Positions 9,825-18,758 of a stretch of DNA of 63,108 bases are shown piece by piece. Under the pieces are notes generated by a model. The model had not been told where the DNA came from, did no database searches, and saw only the letters and a program-made list of their open reading frames with translations. The position numbers and the translations under genes were made by a program. Within the stretch, counting starts at the first letter, position 1, and each line of letters begins with the position of its first letter. Source of the DNA: Salinisphaera orenii subsp. halophila YIM 95161 (GTDB lineage: Bacteria > Pseudomonadota > Gammaproteobacteria > Nevskiales > Salinisphaeraceae); assembly GCF_003732545.1 (NCBI RefSeq), contig NZ_AYKF01000064.1, positions 1-63,108 on the forward strand, read 5' to 3'.

Positions 9825-10511
9825 TCAGCCGATCCGGGCGCGCATGTCGCGGATGACGCCGGCGTAGTCGGGCTGGCCGAAGATCGCCGAGCCGGCCACG
9901 AAGGTGTCGGCGCCGGCGGCGGCCACCCGGGCGATGTTGTCGGTCTTGATGCCGCCGTCGACCTCCAGGCGAATCTCGCGCCCGCTGGCGTCGATGATCT
10001 CGCGCGCCTCGGCGATCTTGCCGATCGATTCCTCGATGAACGCCTGGCCGCCGAAGCCCGGGTTGACCGACATGATCAGCACGATGTCGATCTTGTCGAG
10101 CACGTACTTGAGGTATTCCAGCGGCGTGGCCGGGTTGAATACGAGCCCGGTCTTGCAGCCGGCATCGCGCGCCAGCTGCAGGCTGCGGTCGATATGCTCG
10201 CTGGCCTCCGGGTGGAAGGTGATCGAATCCGCGTCGGCGTCGGCGAACGCCGAGATCAGCGCGTCCACCGGCTTGACCATCAGGTGGACGTCGATCGGCG
10301 TGTCCGGGTGGCTGGCCTTCAGGCGCCTGGCGAGGGCGGCGCAGACCGGCGGGCCGAAGGTGAGGTTGGGCACGTAATGATTGTCCATCACATCGAAATG
10401 GATCCAGTCCGCGCCGGCAGCGATCACGGCTTCGCATTCGTCGCCGAGCGCGGCGAGATCGGCGGCGAGAATCGAGGGCGCGATGAGTGGCGTGCGGGAC
10501 GTGGCGGGCAT
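9825..10511 (-). CDS. rpe: Ribulose-phosphate 3-epimerase
   Basis: This 228-residue TIM-barrel enzyme interconverts ribulose-5-phosphate and xylulose-5-phosphate. Conserved features are [34 protein letters not shown] (metal-binding His and Asp), [19 protein letters not shown] and EVDGGI. In pseudomonads rpe lies upstream of gph and trpE; here no gph is seen and the azlCD and XRE-cupin genes are interposed. Confidence 0.97.
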   Translation of the reverse strand: MPATSRTPLIAPSILAADLAALGDECEAVIAAGADWIHFDVMDNHYVPNLTFGPPVCAALARRLKASHPDTPIDVHLMVKPVDALISAFADADADSITFHPEASEHIDRSLQLARDAGCKTGLVFNPATPLEYLKYVLDKIDIVLIMSVNPGFGGQAFIEESIGKIAEAREIIDASGREIRLEVDGGIKTDNIARVAAAGADTFVAGSAIFGQPDYAGVIRDMRARIG

Positions 10512-10585
10512 GCGAGAAATCCGTGGATCGGTGGCACGGCGTAGTTTACGCTCTGCGCCATCCGATTCGACACCGAGCGTTGTCC

Positions 10586-11041
10586 ATGGCCTATCTCGTC
10601 GCGCTGCACACCCTCGCTGCCGTGATCTGGGTCGGCGGGCTGTTCTTCATGGTCTGCATCCTGCGGCCCGCCGCCGCGGCGATGCCGCTGGCCGAGCGAC
10701 TGCCGCTGCTCTCGAACGCGATGGGGCGCTTCTTCCTGTGCGTGTGGATCGCCATCATCGTGCTCCTGGTCACCGGCAACACCGTGGTGTTCATGACCGG
10801 GGGTATGGCCGCCGCGCCGGTCTACGTGCACGTGATGCAGGGCCTCGGCTGGGTGATGTTCGCGCTGTTCGCACACATGTTCTTCGCGCCCTGGCGGCGG
10901 ATGCGCGTGGCCCTGGCCGCGGGGACGCTGGCCGACGCCGGCCGGGCGATGAACCAGCTGCGGGTGCTGGCCGGCGTCAATCTGGCGCTGGGGCTGATCG
11001 TGGTCGTCGTCGGCAGCGGTGGCCGCTACGGGCTGATCTGA
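10586..11041 (+). CDS. CopD-like four-helix membrane protein
   Basis: This 151-residue protein has four hydrophobic segments. The opening, [17 protein letters not shown], is the common start of the CopD/YhhN-like membrane protein group, in which His and Trp at this position are conserved. It also has [16 protein letters not shown] in the loop between helices 3 and 4. Some members act in copper or haem handling, but function here cannot be assigned. The start MAYLVAL was chosen as the first ATG next to the first helix. It faces away from rpe, and purC follows after 53 bases. Confidence 0.7.
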   Translation: MAYLVALHTLAAVIWVGGLFFMVCILRPAAAAMPLAERLPLLSNAMGRFFLCVWIAIIVLLVTGNTVVFMTGGMAAAPVYVHVMQGLGWVMFALFAHMFFAPWRRMRVALAAGTLADAGRAMNQLRVLAGVNLALGLIVVVVGSGGRYGLI

Positions 11042-11094
11042 GCGCCGCCGACGGCTGCTAGACTGAGACCGCGACAACGCAGCCGCCGTCCCCG

Positions 11095-11979
11095 ATGCCC
11101 GATACGCTCTACGAATCCGACCTGCACAGCGTGCCGCTGCTCATGCGCGGCAAGGTGCGCGACATCTACGCGGTCGGCGACGACCATCTGTTGATCGTCG
11201 CCACCGACCGGCTGTCGGCCTTCGACGTGATCCTGCCCGATCCGATTCCGGGCAAGGGGGCGGTCCTCACCGCGGTGTCGAACTTCTGGTTCGACCGGTT
11301 CGCCGACGATATTCCCAACCATCGCGCGGATCTCGCGCTGGCGGATGTGCTCACCGCCGACGAGATCGCCCAGGTCGAGACCCGCGCCATGCTCGTGCGG
11401 CGGCTGGCCGCGCTGCCGGTCGAGGCCGTCGCCCGCGGCTACATCATCGGTTCCGGCTGGAAGGACTATCAGACCACCGGCGCCGTCTCCGGCATCGAGC
11501 TGCCCGCCGGTCTGCGCCAGGCCGAGCAGTTGCCGCAGCCGATCTTCACGCCCTCGACCAAGGCCGAGGCCGGCGACCACGACGAGGCCATCGACTTCGA
11601 TCGCGTGGTCGCGCTGGTGGGCGAGGACCGGGCCACGCGCATCCGCCATGCGACGCTGTCGATCTACAAGCGAGCCGCCGCCTATGCGCGCGAACGCGGC
11701 ATCATCATCGCCGACACCAAGTTCGAGTTCGGCGTCGACGGTAACGGCGATCTGGTGCTCATCGACGAGGTCCTCACGCCGGATTCCTCGCGCTTCTGGC
11801 CGGTGTCCGAGTACGCGACAGGCATGAGCCCGCCCAGCTTCGACAAGCAGTACGTGCGCGATTATCTGGAAACGCTGGACTGGGACAAGACCGCCCCGGG
11901 GCCGCGGCTGCCGGCCGACGTTATCGCCAACACCGCCGCCAAGTACCGCGAAGCCGCCGAGCGAATCACGGGACGCTGA
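11095..11979 (+). CDS. purC: Phosphoribosylaminoimidazole-succinocarboxamide synthase
   Basis: This 294-residue SAICAR synthetase joins aspartate to CAIR in purine synthesis. Signatures are [60 protein letters not shown] and [13 protein letters not shown]. It resembles the longer (about 295-residue) branch of the family. The downstream gene has very different base composition, so purC marks the left edge of a small inserted block. Confidence 0.97.
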   Translation: MPDTLYESDLHSVPLLMRGKVRDIYAVGDDHLLIVATDRLSAFDVILPDPIPGKGAVLTAVSNFWFDRFADDIPNHRADLALADVLTADEIAQVETRAMLVRRLAALPVEAVARGYIIGSGWKDYQTTGAVSGIELPAGLRQAEQLPQPIFTPSTKAEAGDHDEAIDFDRVVALVGEDRATRIRHATLSIYKRAAAYARERGIIIADTKFEFGVDGNGDLVLIDEVLTPDSSRFWPVSEYATGMSPPSFDKQYVRDYLETLDWDKTAPGPRLPADVIANTAAKYREAAERITGR

Positions 11980-11997
11980 TATCGAGCATTGGGCATC

Positions 11998-12675
11998 ATG
12001 AAGAGCACCTCATCGCTCATGCAAAGACTCGTAGAGCTGATTCCTGCCGAGCTAGAACATACATCTGGAAGCGTTTTTTACTCAGGGACCGAGGCTTTTT
12101 CATCTTCTAGCCCACTTTACGTTCTTGGGTTAAATCCCGGAGGAGATCCAATAGCTCAGTCTGAAGAAACAATTCGATGGCATACAAACAGGGTGCTCAA
12201 AGAATATCCTCGCAATTGGTCCGCGTATCGAGACGAATCCTGGAGGGGTAAAAAGCCCGGCTCGTACGGAATGGCCCCACGGATATTGCATCTATTTGAT
12301 AAATTGAGCTTAGATTCTGGCCAGGTTCCGTGTAGCAACCTTATTTTTAAACGCACCCGTAGAGAGCAGGATATAAAACAACATAAGCAATTGCTCGCTG
12401 ATCAGTGTTGGCCATTTCACGCTCATGTCATTGAAAATCAGGAGCCCTCGCTCATTCTGTGTTTTGGTGCCACCGTTGGGAAATATGTTTGCGGCAAATT
12501 AGACGCTACTGAATTGGCGGGTGAGTTCGTAGAACGCAATAACCGGCGCTGGAAAAGCAGAGCGTTCAAAAATACCTCCTCGCAAACGGTTGTTGTCGCT
12601 ACTCATCCCAGTATCGCGAATTGGACGGCACCGAATACTGATCCATCAGCTTTAGTTGCTGAGGCACTGGAATGA
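11998..12675 (+). CDS. Uracil-DNA-glycosylase-superfamily-like protein, low GC
   Basis: This 225-residue protein is not a standard housekeeping glycosylase but has the layout of the UDG superfamily: a LYVLGLNPGGDP motif near residue 39 (cf. the GxxPG active-site loop) and VVVATHPSIANW near the C-terminus (cf. the HPS/HPG motif). Codons are AT-rich, unlike purC upstream and the genes downstream, so it was probably acquired. It stands alone, 18 bases after purC. A role in DNA repair or in acting on foreign DNA is only a guess. The ATG at 11998 is preferred to a TTG at 11989. Confidence 0.6.
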   Translation: MKSTSSLMQRLVELIPAELEHTSGSVFYSGTEAFSSSSPLYVLGLNPGGDPIAQSEETIRWHTNRVLKEYPRNWSAYRDESWRGKKPGSYGMAPRILHLFDKLSLDSGQVPCSNLIFKRTRREQDIKQHKQLLADQCWPFHAHVIENQEPSLILCFGATVGKYVCGKLDATELAGEFVERNNRRWKSRAFKNTSSQTVVVATHPSIANWTAPNTDPSALVAEALE

Positions 12676-12800
12676 TTGTCAACAAGTCGCTGCAGTTGAC
12701 CGCCCAAAGCGCTGCCGCGCTAAGGATTCCCTCCGTGTTCCTGGGCCACTCCGGTGGCAACTGAGCTTGGGCGATGGGTATGTATCCGGCCCGATGCCGG

Positions 12801-13487
12801 CTATGAACCGTCGTTTGTCAATCCGCCGGTCGCACTCTGCTCGGTCAGCGCCGAGTCGAGGATGCCGATCACTTCGTTGCGGTCGATGCGGGTGTCGTCG
12901 AAGGCGAGGTTGTAGGCGTAGCCGAGCGGTTTGAGCCGTTCGCCGTCGGCGTTTGCGACCCCCGCGCGTTTGTTTAGATCAGCACCATGATCGAGCATGA
13001 AGCGCAGCATCTTCGGGTCGTTGCGCTTGATGGCGAAGAACAGCGGCGTCAGCGGCTCGGTATCCTCGCGCGTGTCGACGGCATCGACGTCGAGGCCGCG
13101 CTCCAGATAGTAGTCCGCGCAGCCGTAGGGGTCGTCGAGCGCGGCCTCGCGTTCGAAGATGTAGACGAGGCCGCCGGCGGCCCGCAGGGCCTCGACGTCC
13201 GCCGACCGCGCCTCGGTGGCGTCGAAGTCGCGTTCGCAGAAGCCGGCCTCGACCGGTTCGGCGTCGGCCTGGGTCTCGTCCGGCGGCTGCTCGGCGTCGG
13301 ACGACTCTTCGGCCGGGGCGTCGGCCGACGCCGTGTCGGGCTTCGAGGCCGTCTCCCCGTCCGATGTGGCGGTGCCGGTCGCCGGATCGGGCCCGCCCGT
13401 GGGGGCGGGCGGCTGCGTGACCCAGTAGACGCCGACCACGACCATGGCCAGGACGATCATCAGGGCGAGCACGGTGTTCCGGTTCAT
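12801..13487 (-). CDS. Membrane-anchored ankyrin-repeat-like protein
   Basis: This 228-residue protein has an N-terminal membrane anchor (LALMIVLAMVVVGVYWVT), a Pro/Ala/Glu-rich linker of about 55 residues, and a C-terminal region of about 130 residues resembling degenerate ankyrin repeats: LTPLFFAIKRNDPKMLRFML and DHGADLNKRAG are a clear repeat consensus, and YYLERGLDVDAVDT resembles another. The C-terminal domain is likely periplasmic and used for protein binding. A cysteine pair (FCERDF and DPYGCADYY) could form a disulfide. Partner and function are unknown. prpB lies upstream on the same strand. Confidence 0.75.
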   Translation of the reverse strand: MNRNTVLALMIVLAMVVVGVYWVTQPPAPTGGPDPATGTATSDGETASKPDTASADAPAEESSDAEQPPDETQADAEPVEAGFCERDFDATEARSADVEALRAAGGLVYIFEREAALDDPYGCADYYLERGLDVDAVDTREDTEPLTPLFFAIKRNDPKMLRFMLDHGADLNKRAGVANADGERLKPLGYAYNLAFDDTRIDRNEVIGILDSALTEQSATGGLTNDGS

Positions 13488-13520
13488 GCGCGTTGTCCTC
13501 GCCGGGGCGCCGTCGCGGCG

Positions 13521-14390
13521 CTAGCGTCCCTTGCCGTCGCCGAACAGGGCGTCGAGCTTGTCCTCGTAGGCGTGATAACCCAGATGCTCGTAGAGCTCGC
13601 TGCGGGTCTGCATGCGGTCGACGACCTGCTTCTGCGTGCCGTCGCGGCGGATGGCGGCATAGACGTCGAGCGCCGCGTTGGCCATCGCGCGCGAGGCCGA
13701 CAGCGGATACAGCACCATCGCCACGCCCTGGCCGGCCAGTTCCTCGGTGGTGTAGAGATCGGTGGTGCCGAATTCGGTGATGTTGGCCAGCACCGGCACG
13801 CCGAGGTCGGTGAAGCGCTTGTACATCGCCAGATCGGTCATCGCCTCGGCGAAGATGAAGTCCGCGCCGGCCTCGATGCAGGCCGCCGCGCGTTCGACCG
13901 CCGAGTCCAGACCCTCGACGGCGAGCGCGTCGGTGCGGGCCATGATCAGCATGTCGTCGCGGGCGTCGGCCGCCGCGGTCACGCGCTCGACCATCTCGTC
14001 CTGGCTGATGATCTCCTTGCCCGGCCGGTGGCCGCAGCGCTTGGCCGCGACCTGGTCCTCGATGTGCACGCAGGCCGCGCCGGCGCCCTCGAACAGCTTG
14101 ATCGTGCGCGCGATGTTGAAGGCGCTGCCCCAGCCGGTGTCGATGTCGACCAGCAGCGGCACGTCGGTGGCGTAGGTGATCCGGCGCACGTCCTCGAGGA
14201 CGTCGTTCATCGTGGTCATGCCCAGATCGGGCAGGCCGTAGGACCAGTTGGCCACGCCGCCGCCGGACAGATAGATCGCCCTGAAGCCGCTGTGCTCGGC
14301 GAGCATGGCGGAATAGGCGTTGATCGCACCGGCGATCTGGAGCGGCTGTTCGGCGGCGAGCGCCTCCTTGAAGCGTTGGGCTGCGGTCAT
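13521..14390 (-). CDS. prpB: Methylisocitrate lyase
   Basis: This 289-residue enzyme splits 2-methylisocitrate into pyruvate and succinate, the last step of the methylcitrate cycle for propionyl-CoA. It is close to E. coli Prp[30 protein letters not shown], the active-site loop [27 protein letters not shown] and [16 protein letters not shown]. The partner genes prpC and acnD are not in the window, and a prpD-like gene is 21 kb away. Its position beside the alkane module would suit growth on odd-chain alkanes. Confidence 0.93.
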   Translation of the reverse strand: MTAAQRFKEALAAEQPLQIAGAINAYSAMLAEHSGFRAIYLSGGGVANWSYGLPDLGMTTMNDVLEDVRRITYATDVPLLVDIDTGWGSAFNIARTIKLFEGAGAACVHIEDQVAAKRCGHRPGKEIISQDEMVERVTAAADARDDMLIMARTDALAVEGLDSAVERAAACIEAGADFIFAEAMTDLAMYKRFTDLGVPVLANITEFGTTDLYTTEELAGQGVAMVLYPLSASRAMANAALDVYAAIRRDGTQKQVVDRMQTRSELYEHLGYHAYEDKLDALFGDGKGR

Positions 14391-14481
14391 CGGCGGATCC
14401 TGTCGTGTCGAACGGGTGGACGGGGCGCGGGTTCCGGCGCGACCGGCGCCCGCGGACGATTCGGGCTCATACCATACCCGA

Positions 14482-15921
14482 TCAGTTCATGTACTTGACC
14501 GCCAGCCGGATCACCCAGCGCGTGAAGCGCGTGTAGGGCGGCAGGAACAGAAAGGCCAGCGAGAAGCGCTCGCGCAGCACCGCGCGCTCGTGCGAGAACG
14601 CCCGGAAGCCGTAATGGCCGTGCGAATTGCCGAGGCCCGAGTTGTTGACGCCGCCGAACGGCAGGTGGGTGTGCAGGAAGTGCACCACCGACTGATTGAT
14701 GCAGGTGCCGCCCGCGCTGGTCGCCCCGATCACGCGTTCGATGAAGGCGTCGTCGCGCGCGAAGACGTACAGCGCCAGCGGCTTCGGCGCCGCGTTGATG
14801 CGTGCGATCGGCTGGTCGACGTCGGTGAAGGTCAGCACCGGCAGCAGCGGGCCGAAGATCTCCTCGTCGAGCACGCGCGACTCGGGGTCGATGTCGGTGA
14901 GCAGCGTCGGCGCGATGTAGTTGTCGCCCCCGGCCGCGGTATCGCCCAGCGGCGTGTGCGCGCCGCGCTCGGTGGCGTCGTCGGCCAGGCCGCGCACGCG
15001 GTCGTGGTGGCGCTCGTTGACGATGCGGCAGTAGTCGGGGTTGTCGGGAATGTCCCGGCGTTCGCCGTAGAACTTCGTCACCGCCTTGCGCATCGCTTCG
15101 ACGAAGGCATCGGCCACGTCGGCGTGGACGTGGACATGGTCCGGCGCGATGCAGGTCTGGCCGCTGTTGGCGAACTTGCCCCAGGCCACGTTCTGCGCGG
15201 TCTTGGCGATGTCCGCGGTCTTGTCGACGATCACCGGCGACTTGCCGCCGAGTTCGAGCGTGACCGAGGTCAGATGCTGGGCGGCCGCGGCCATCACGAT
15301 CCGCCCGACCGCCGGCGAGCCGGTGAAGAAGATGTGGTCGAAGGGCAGTTCGAGCAGGTGCTGCGAGGTCTCGACCGCGCCCTGCACGGTCGTGATCTCG
15401 TCCTCGTCGAAGAGTTCGCCGAGCATGTCCTGCATGAGTGCCGCGCAGTGCGGCGTCATTTCCGAGGGCTTGAGGATCACGGTGTTGCCGGCCGCGATCG
15501 CCGAGACCAGCGGCCCGAAGGACAGATTGATCGGATAGTTCCAGGGCGAGATGATCAGACAGCGCCCGCGCGGCTCGAAGCGCACCTCGGCCCGGGTGCC
15601 GAACATGAGCAGCGTCGGGCGCTTGCGTTCGGGCTTCATCCAGCGCTTCAGATGCCGGATGGCGTGGTTGGCTTCGGCCACCACCGGCAGGATCTCGCTG
15701 ATGTCGACCTCCGCGGCCGGCTTGGCGAAGTCGGCGTGGCAGGCGGCGCGGATATCGTCCCAGCGCGCGTACATCAGCCGGCGCAGCCGCTTGAGCTTGT
15801 CGATGCGCTCGGCGGCGGTGGACGTGCGCAGCGCCAGCGCGCGCGGACGCTGGGCCTCGAACAGCCGGCGGATGGTGTCCGCATCGGTCTCGTCGGCGAG
15901 GTCGGGGGCGGCACGATTCAT
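14482..15921 (-). CDS. Fatty/coniferyl-type aldehyde dehydrogenase (ALDH3-like)
   Basis: This 479-residue NAD(P)-dependent enzyme oxidises aldehydes to acids. It has the catalytic glutamate in [12 protein letters not shown], the nucleophile in [10 protein letters not shown] and [10 protein letters not shown]. The C-terminus is hydrophobic ([13 protein letters not shown] and following helix), as in membrane-associated ALDH3 fatty aldehyde dehydrogenases. It overlaps the TetR gene by four bases and is divergent from alkB, so it probably removes the aldehyde formed from alkane-derived alcohols. No alcohol dehydrogenase is seen here. Confidence 0.9.
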   Translation of the reverse strand: MNRAAPDLADETDADTIRRLFEAQRPRALALRTSTAAERIDKLKRLRRLMYARWDDIRAACHADFAKPAAEVDISEILPVVAEANHAIRHLKRWMKPERKRPTLLMFGTRAEVRFEPRGRCLIISPWNYPINLSFGPLVSAIAAGNTVILKPSEMTPHCAALMQDMLGELFDEDEITTVQGAVETSQHLLELPFDHIFFTGSPAVGRIVMAAAAQHLTSVTLELGGKSPVIVDKTADIAKTAQNVAWGKFANSGQTCIAPDHVHVHADVADAFVEAMRKAVTKFYGERRDIPDNPDYCRIVNERHHDRVRGLADDATERGAHTPLGDTAAGGDNYIAPTLLTDIDPESRVLDEEIFGPLLPVLTFTDVDQPIARINAAPKPLALYVFARDDAFIERVIGATSAGGTCINQSVVHFLHTHLPFGGVNNSGLGNSHGHYGFRAFSHERAVLRERFSLAFLFLPPYTRFTRWVIRLAVKYMN

Positions 15922-16598
15922 GAGCGGTCCTCGCTGGGCTCGGCGGGGGCGGCCGCCGGGGCACCGAGCCCCCGGGCCGCGCGTTCGGCCAGCCCGGGCG
16001 TGCGGGCGTGGGCCTGGAAGAAGGTACGGGCGAGCACGGCCACCACGCGGCGATGTTCGGGCGCGCCGCGGTTGCCCATCGGCAGCACGATGGCCTCCAT
16101 GATCGCGATGAAGGCGCGCGCGAAGTCCTCGGCCGAGCCCTCGATCTGCAGGGCGTCGGCGGCGCGGGCCTCCTCGAGCACGGCCTCGATCGCGGCGCTG
16201 GCGCCGGCCTCGAACTCCGCCTGCACCGCGCGTGCGGCGCTCACGTCCGCGCTGGCGGGCCGGAGCCAGTAGCCGGCCACGCCGTCGACCACGCGCTCGT
16301 CGTCGACGAGCTGCTGCAGCCCCGCGAACAGCGCGAAGATGCGCTCGACCGGGTCCGGCTCGGCCGCCGCCGCCTCGAACACGCGTTCCTCGAACAGGCC
16401 CACGAGCTGGCGCATGCAGGCCGCGTAGAGGTCGGCCTTGTTCTCGTAGTGCCAGTAGAGCGCGGCCTTGGTCACGCCCGCGCCGCGGGCCACCGCCAGC
16501 ATGGACACGCCGTCGTAGCCGAAGCGGCCGAACAGACGGAATGCGGTGGCGCGCACGCGCTCGCGGGTGCTGCTGCGCTCGGCGGCCGGCTGCGCCAT
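15918..16598 (-). CDS. TetR-family regulator of the alkane module
   Basis: This 226-residue regulator has an N-terminal helix-turn-helix (LAVARGAGVTKAALYWHYEN) and a variable ligand domain. It is co-transcribed with the aldehyde dehydrogenase and divergent from alkB, with 136 bases between. Inverted repeats in that space are candidate operators, so it probably represses both directions and responds to an alkane-derived compound such as an acyl-CoA; the ligand is an inference. An ATG at 16610 adds four residues and is an alternative start; neither has a clear ribosome site. Confidence 0.88.
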   Translation of the reverse strand: MAQPAAERSSTRERVRATAFRLFGRFGYDGVSMLAVARGAGVTKAALYWHYENKADLYAACMRQLVGLFEERVFEAAAAEPDPVERIFALFAGLQQLVDDERVVDGVAGYWLRPASADVSAARAVQAEFEAGASAAIEAVLEEARAADALQIEGSAEDFARAFIAIMEAIVLPMGNRGAPEHRRVVAVLARTFFQAHARTPGLAERAARGLGAPAAAPAEPSEDRS

Positions 16599-16643
16599 GG
16601 CAAGGGGCATGAAAAGCGTTGTCGCGAAGGCTAGCACAGCAAA

Positions 16644-16690
16644 TTGACTTACCGGTCGGTCGGGTTCTAGTCTTTGACATTGAGTAATGT
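16644..16690. promoter_or_regulatory. tetR-alkB intergenic operators and possible alkB promoter
   Basis: TTGACT at 16644-16649 with TAGTCT at 16668-16673 (18-base spacer) is a possible alkB promoter. Within the spacer lies ACCGGTCGGT (16651-16660), an inverted repeat of ACCG/CGGT typical of TetR-family operators. A second inverted repeat, ACATT-GAGT-AATGT, occupies 16677-16690 just downstream. Both fit binding by the adjacent TetR protein. Assignment is by pattern only. Confidence 0.45.
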
Positions 16691-16734
16691 AACAAAGCGC
16701 GGTGGCCGGTGGCAGGCCGCGCGGGAGACGCGTT

Positions 16735-17901
16735 ATGGACACGGCGGACTTCACCCTCGCCCAGGCCCGGGCCCACGATCGCAAGCGCTGGCTGTGGCCG
16801 ATGGGCTTCGGCATCATCCTGATCGTCGCTGCGGTCGCGCTCACCGGCTGGCTGACCGGGCTCACGCCGCTGATGTTCGCGGGGCCGATCACGGTCTACT
16901 TACTGGTGCCGCTGCTGGATCTGGCCATTGGCAAGGACAGCACGAACCCGCCGGAGCGGGTGCTCGACATCCTCGAGGACGATCCCTTCTATCGTTACTC
17001 GACCTACATCTACGTGCTCGTGCAGATGGCGCTGTTCATCGGCGTCTGTACGATTGTCGGCACCCAGGATCTCACCGGTTGGCAGTGGCTCGGTTTCGTG
17101 AGCACGATCGGCATGCTCTCGGGCATCTCCATCAATACCGCCCACGAGCTCGGCCACAAGAACACCGTCGTGGAGAGCTGGCTGGCCAAGATCGCGCTCG
17201 CGCCGGTGGCCTACGGCCATTTCTACGTCGAGCACAATTACGGCCATCACCGGCGCGTGGCCACGCCGGAGGATCCGGCGAGCGCGCGCATGGGCGAGTC
17301 CTTCTGGGCGTTTCTGCCGCGCACGGTCGTGGGCAGCGTGCGTTCGGCCTGGCACATCGAGGCCCGCCGGCTGGCGCGCCGGGGCCGGCCCGTGTGGTCG
17401 CTCCACAACGAGGTGCTGCAGGCCTGGGCGATGACGGCGCTGCTCTGGGGCACGCTCATGCTCGTGTTCGGCCTCGCACTGCTGCCGTTTCTGATCGTGC
17501 AGGCGATGCTGGGCGCCTCGCTGCTGGAGGCGGTGAACTATGCCGAGCACTACGGCCTGCTGCGCGCCCGGCGTGCGAACGGCCGCTACGGGCGCTGCCG
17601 GCCGGAGCATTCCTGGAACAACGATCACATCGTGACCAACATCTTCCTGTTCCACCTGCAGCGCCATTCCGATCACCACGCGCATCCGACCCGGCGCTAC
17701 CAGTCCCTGCGCCACTTCGACGAGGCCCCGGAACTGCCCACCGGCTACGCCGGCATGATCGTGCTCGCCTATTTCCCGCCGCTCTGGTACCGGGTCATGG
17801 ATCCGCGCGTGCTCGCCCACTACCAGGGCGATCTGCGCCGCGCCAATCTGCAGCCCGGCGCCCGTGCCCGCCTGCTGTCCGAATACCCGCCGCCGGCGTG
17901 A
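16735..17901 (+). CDS. alkB: Alkane 1-monooxygenase
   Basis: This 388-residue integral-membrane di-iron enzyme hydroxylates the terminal carbon of alkanes, using electrons from rubredoxin. All family histidine motifs are present: HELGHK at about residue 137, HNYGHH at about 167, NYAEHYGL at about 268 and LQRHSDHHAHP at about 308. Hydrophobic helices alternate with these motifs. The ATG (MDTADFTLAQ) follows a GGGAG ribosome site. A strong terminator lies immediately downstream, before the rubredoxin gene. Length fits the family of about 400. Confidence 0.96.
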   Translation: MDTADFTLAQARAHDRKRWLWPMGFGIILIVAAVALTGWLTGLTPLMFAGPITVYLLVPLLDLAIGKDSTNPPERVLDILEDDPFYRYSTYIYVLVQMALFIGVCTIVGTQDLTGWQWLGFVSTIGMLSGISINTAHELGHKNTVVESWLAKIALAPVAYGHFYVEHNYGHHRRVATPEDPASARMGESFWAFLPRTVVGSVRSAWHIEARRLARRGRPVWSLHNEVLQAWAMTALLWGTLMLVFGLALLPFLIVQAMLGASLLEAVNYAEHYGLLRARRANGRYGRCRPEHSWNNDHIVTNIFLFHLQRHSDHHAHPTRRYQSLRHFDEAPELPTGYAGMIVLAYFPPLWYRVMDPRVLAHYQGDLRRANLQPGARARLLSEYPPPA

Positions 17902-17960
17902 CGCCCGGCGCGTCATATCGCCGCCGGCCGGGGCTTTTGGTAGCCTTGGCGGCCACGACG

Positions 17961-17989
17961 GGGCGCTGCCGAGGCAGCGCCCGTTTTTT
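17961..17989 (+). terminator. Rho-independent terminator between alkB and rubredoxin
   Basis: A perfect 9-bp stem GGGCGCTGC/GCAGCGCCC (17961-17969 and 17974-17982) with a CGAG tetraloop is followed by six T residues (17984-17989). It lies 60 bases after alkB and 27 bases before the rubredoxin ATG, so it should reduce read-through into the rubredoxin gene. Confidence 0.85.
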
Positions 17990-18015
17990 GGCACGGACAA
18001 CACGAAGGGACACCG

Positions 18016-18183
18016 ATGAAGAAGTGGCAATGCATCGTCTGCGGCTTCGAGTACGACGAGGCCGAGGGCATGCCCGACGAAGGCATCGAGCCGGGCACCA
18101 AGTGGGAGGACATTCCCGACGACTGGACCTGCCCCGACTGCGGCGCGCCCAAGGACGACTTCGAGATGATGGAGGTCGACTAG
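18016..18183 (+). CDS. Rubredoxin (AlkG type)
   Basis: A 55-residue frame encodes a complete rubredoxin that carries electrons from rubredoxin reductase to AlkB. The Fe(Cys)4 site is CIVC (residues 6-9) and CPDCG (39-43), with the conserved aromatic residues YDE and WTCPDC. The N-terminus [10 protein letters not shown] is typical of AlkG-2 type rubredoxins that support alkane hydroxylation. It has a ribosome site (GAAGGG seven bases upstream). A strong terminator lies between it and alkB, so it may be made from read-through or its own promoter. Confidence 0.95.
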   Translation: MKKWQCIVCGFEYDEAEGMPDEGIEPGTKWEDIPDDWTCPDCGAPKDDFEMMEVD

Positions 18184-18758
18184 CGCCGGTCGACCACGTC
18201 GACGGCCGCCGCGTCGATGGCCGCCCAAGCCGCGGCGAGCGGCCGCAGCGTCCAGCCGTCGCGGGCGATGAAACCGGCGTTGAGCGGCGGCCTCGCGCGG
18301 AGGCGCATCGCGCCGGGTCGGGCCATTGCGGGCGTCGCTCGCGGCACCGCTCGCCGGGCCGGGGCGGAAAGGTGCGCACGCTACGGCGCCGCGGGCGCGC
18401 AATCGTGCCGGCTCGCGATCGTCGCCCGCGTGCAAGCGCGCTCGACGGCGCCGCCGGCGCTTTCCCACGGGCCTTAGACTGGCGGTGCGCGTCCGGATGT
18501 CCGGACAGGCGGCGCGGCGCCCGCACACCCGCTGATGTCGGTCGCAGCGAGGCGGGGCCGGCGTGGCGACCGGCCGGTGTCGACGGGATCAATGGTCGGC
18601 CCGCGATCGCCGGCCGCCTCGCCCCGCCGCGCGCTGTCGTATGCTGACGGCAGACCGTTCGACGGCCCGGCGGCGCGACGGGCCGGCCCGCGACAGGGGC
18701 GCCCCTGGCGGCGCCGCCGAGCCCTCATTCAATCAGGCGATTTCACCAGGACAGCTGC
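18184..18758. other. 575-base GC-rich gap with no recognised gene
   Basis: Between the rubredoxin and its reductase there is no recognisable protein, RNA or repeat. A 42-codon frame on the minus strand (about 18180-18308) starts MRLRARPPLNAG and reads like protein, but in DNA this GC-rich such frames are common and no function is suggested. The gap may hold the promoter of the reductase gene. Confidence 0.5.
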
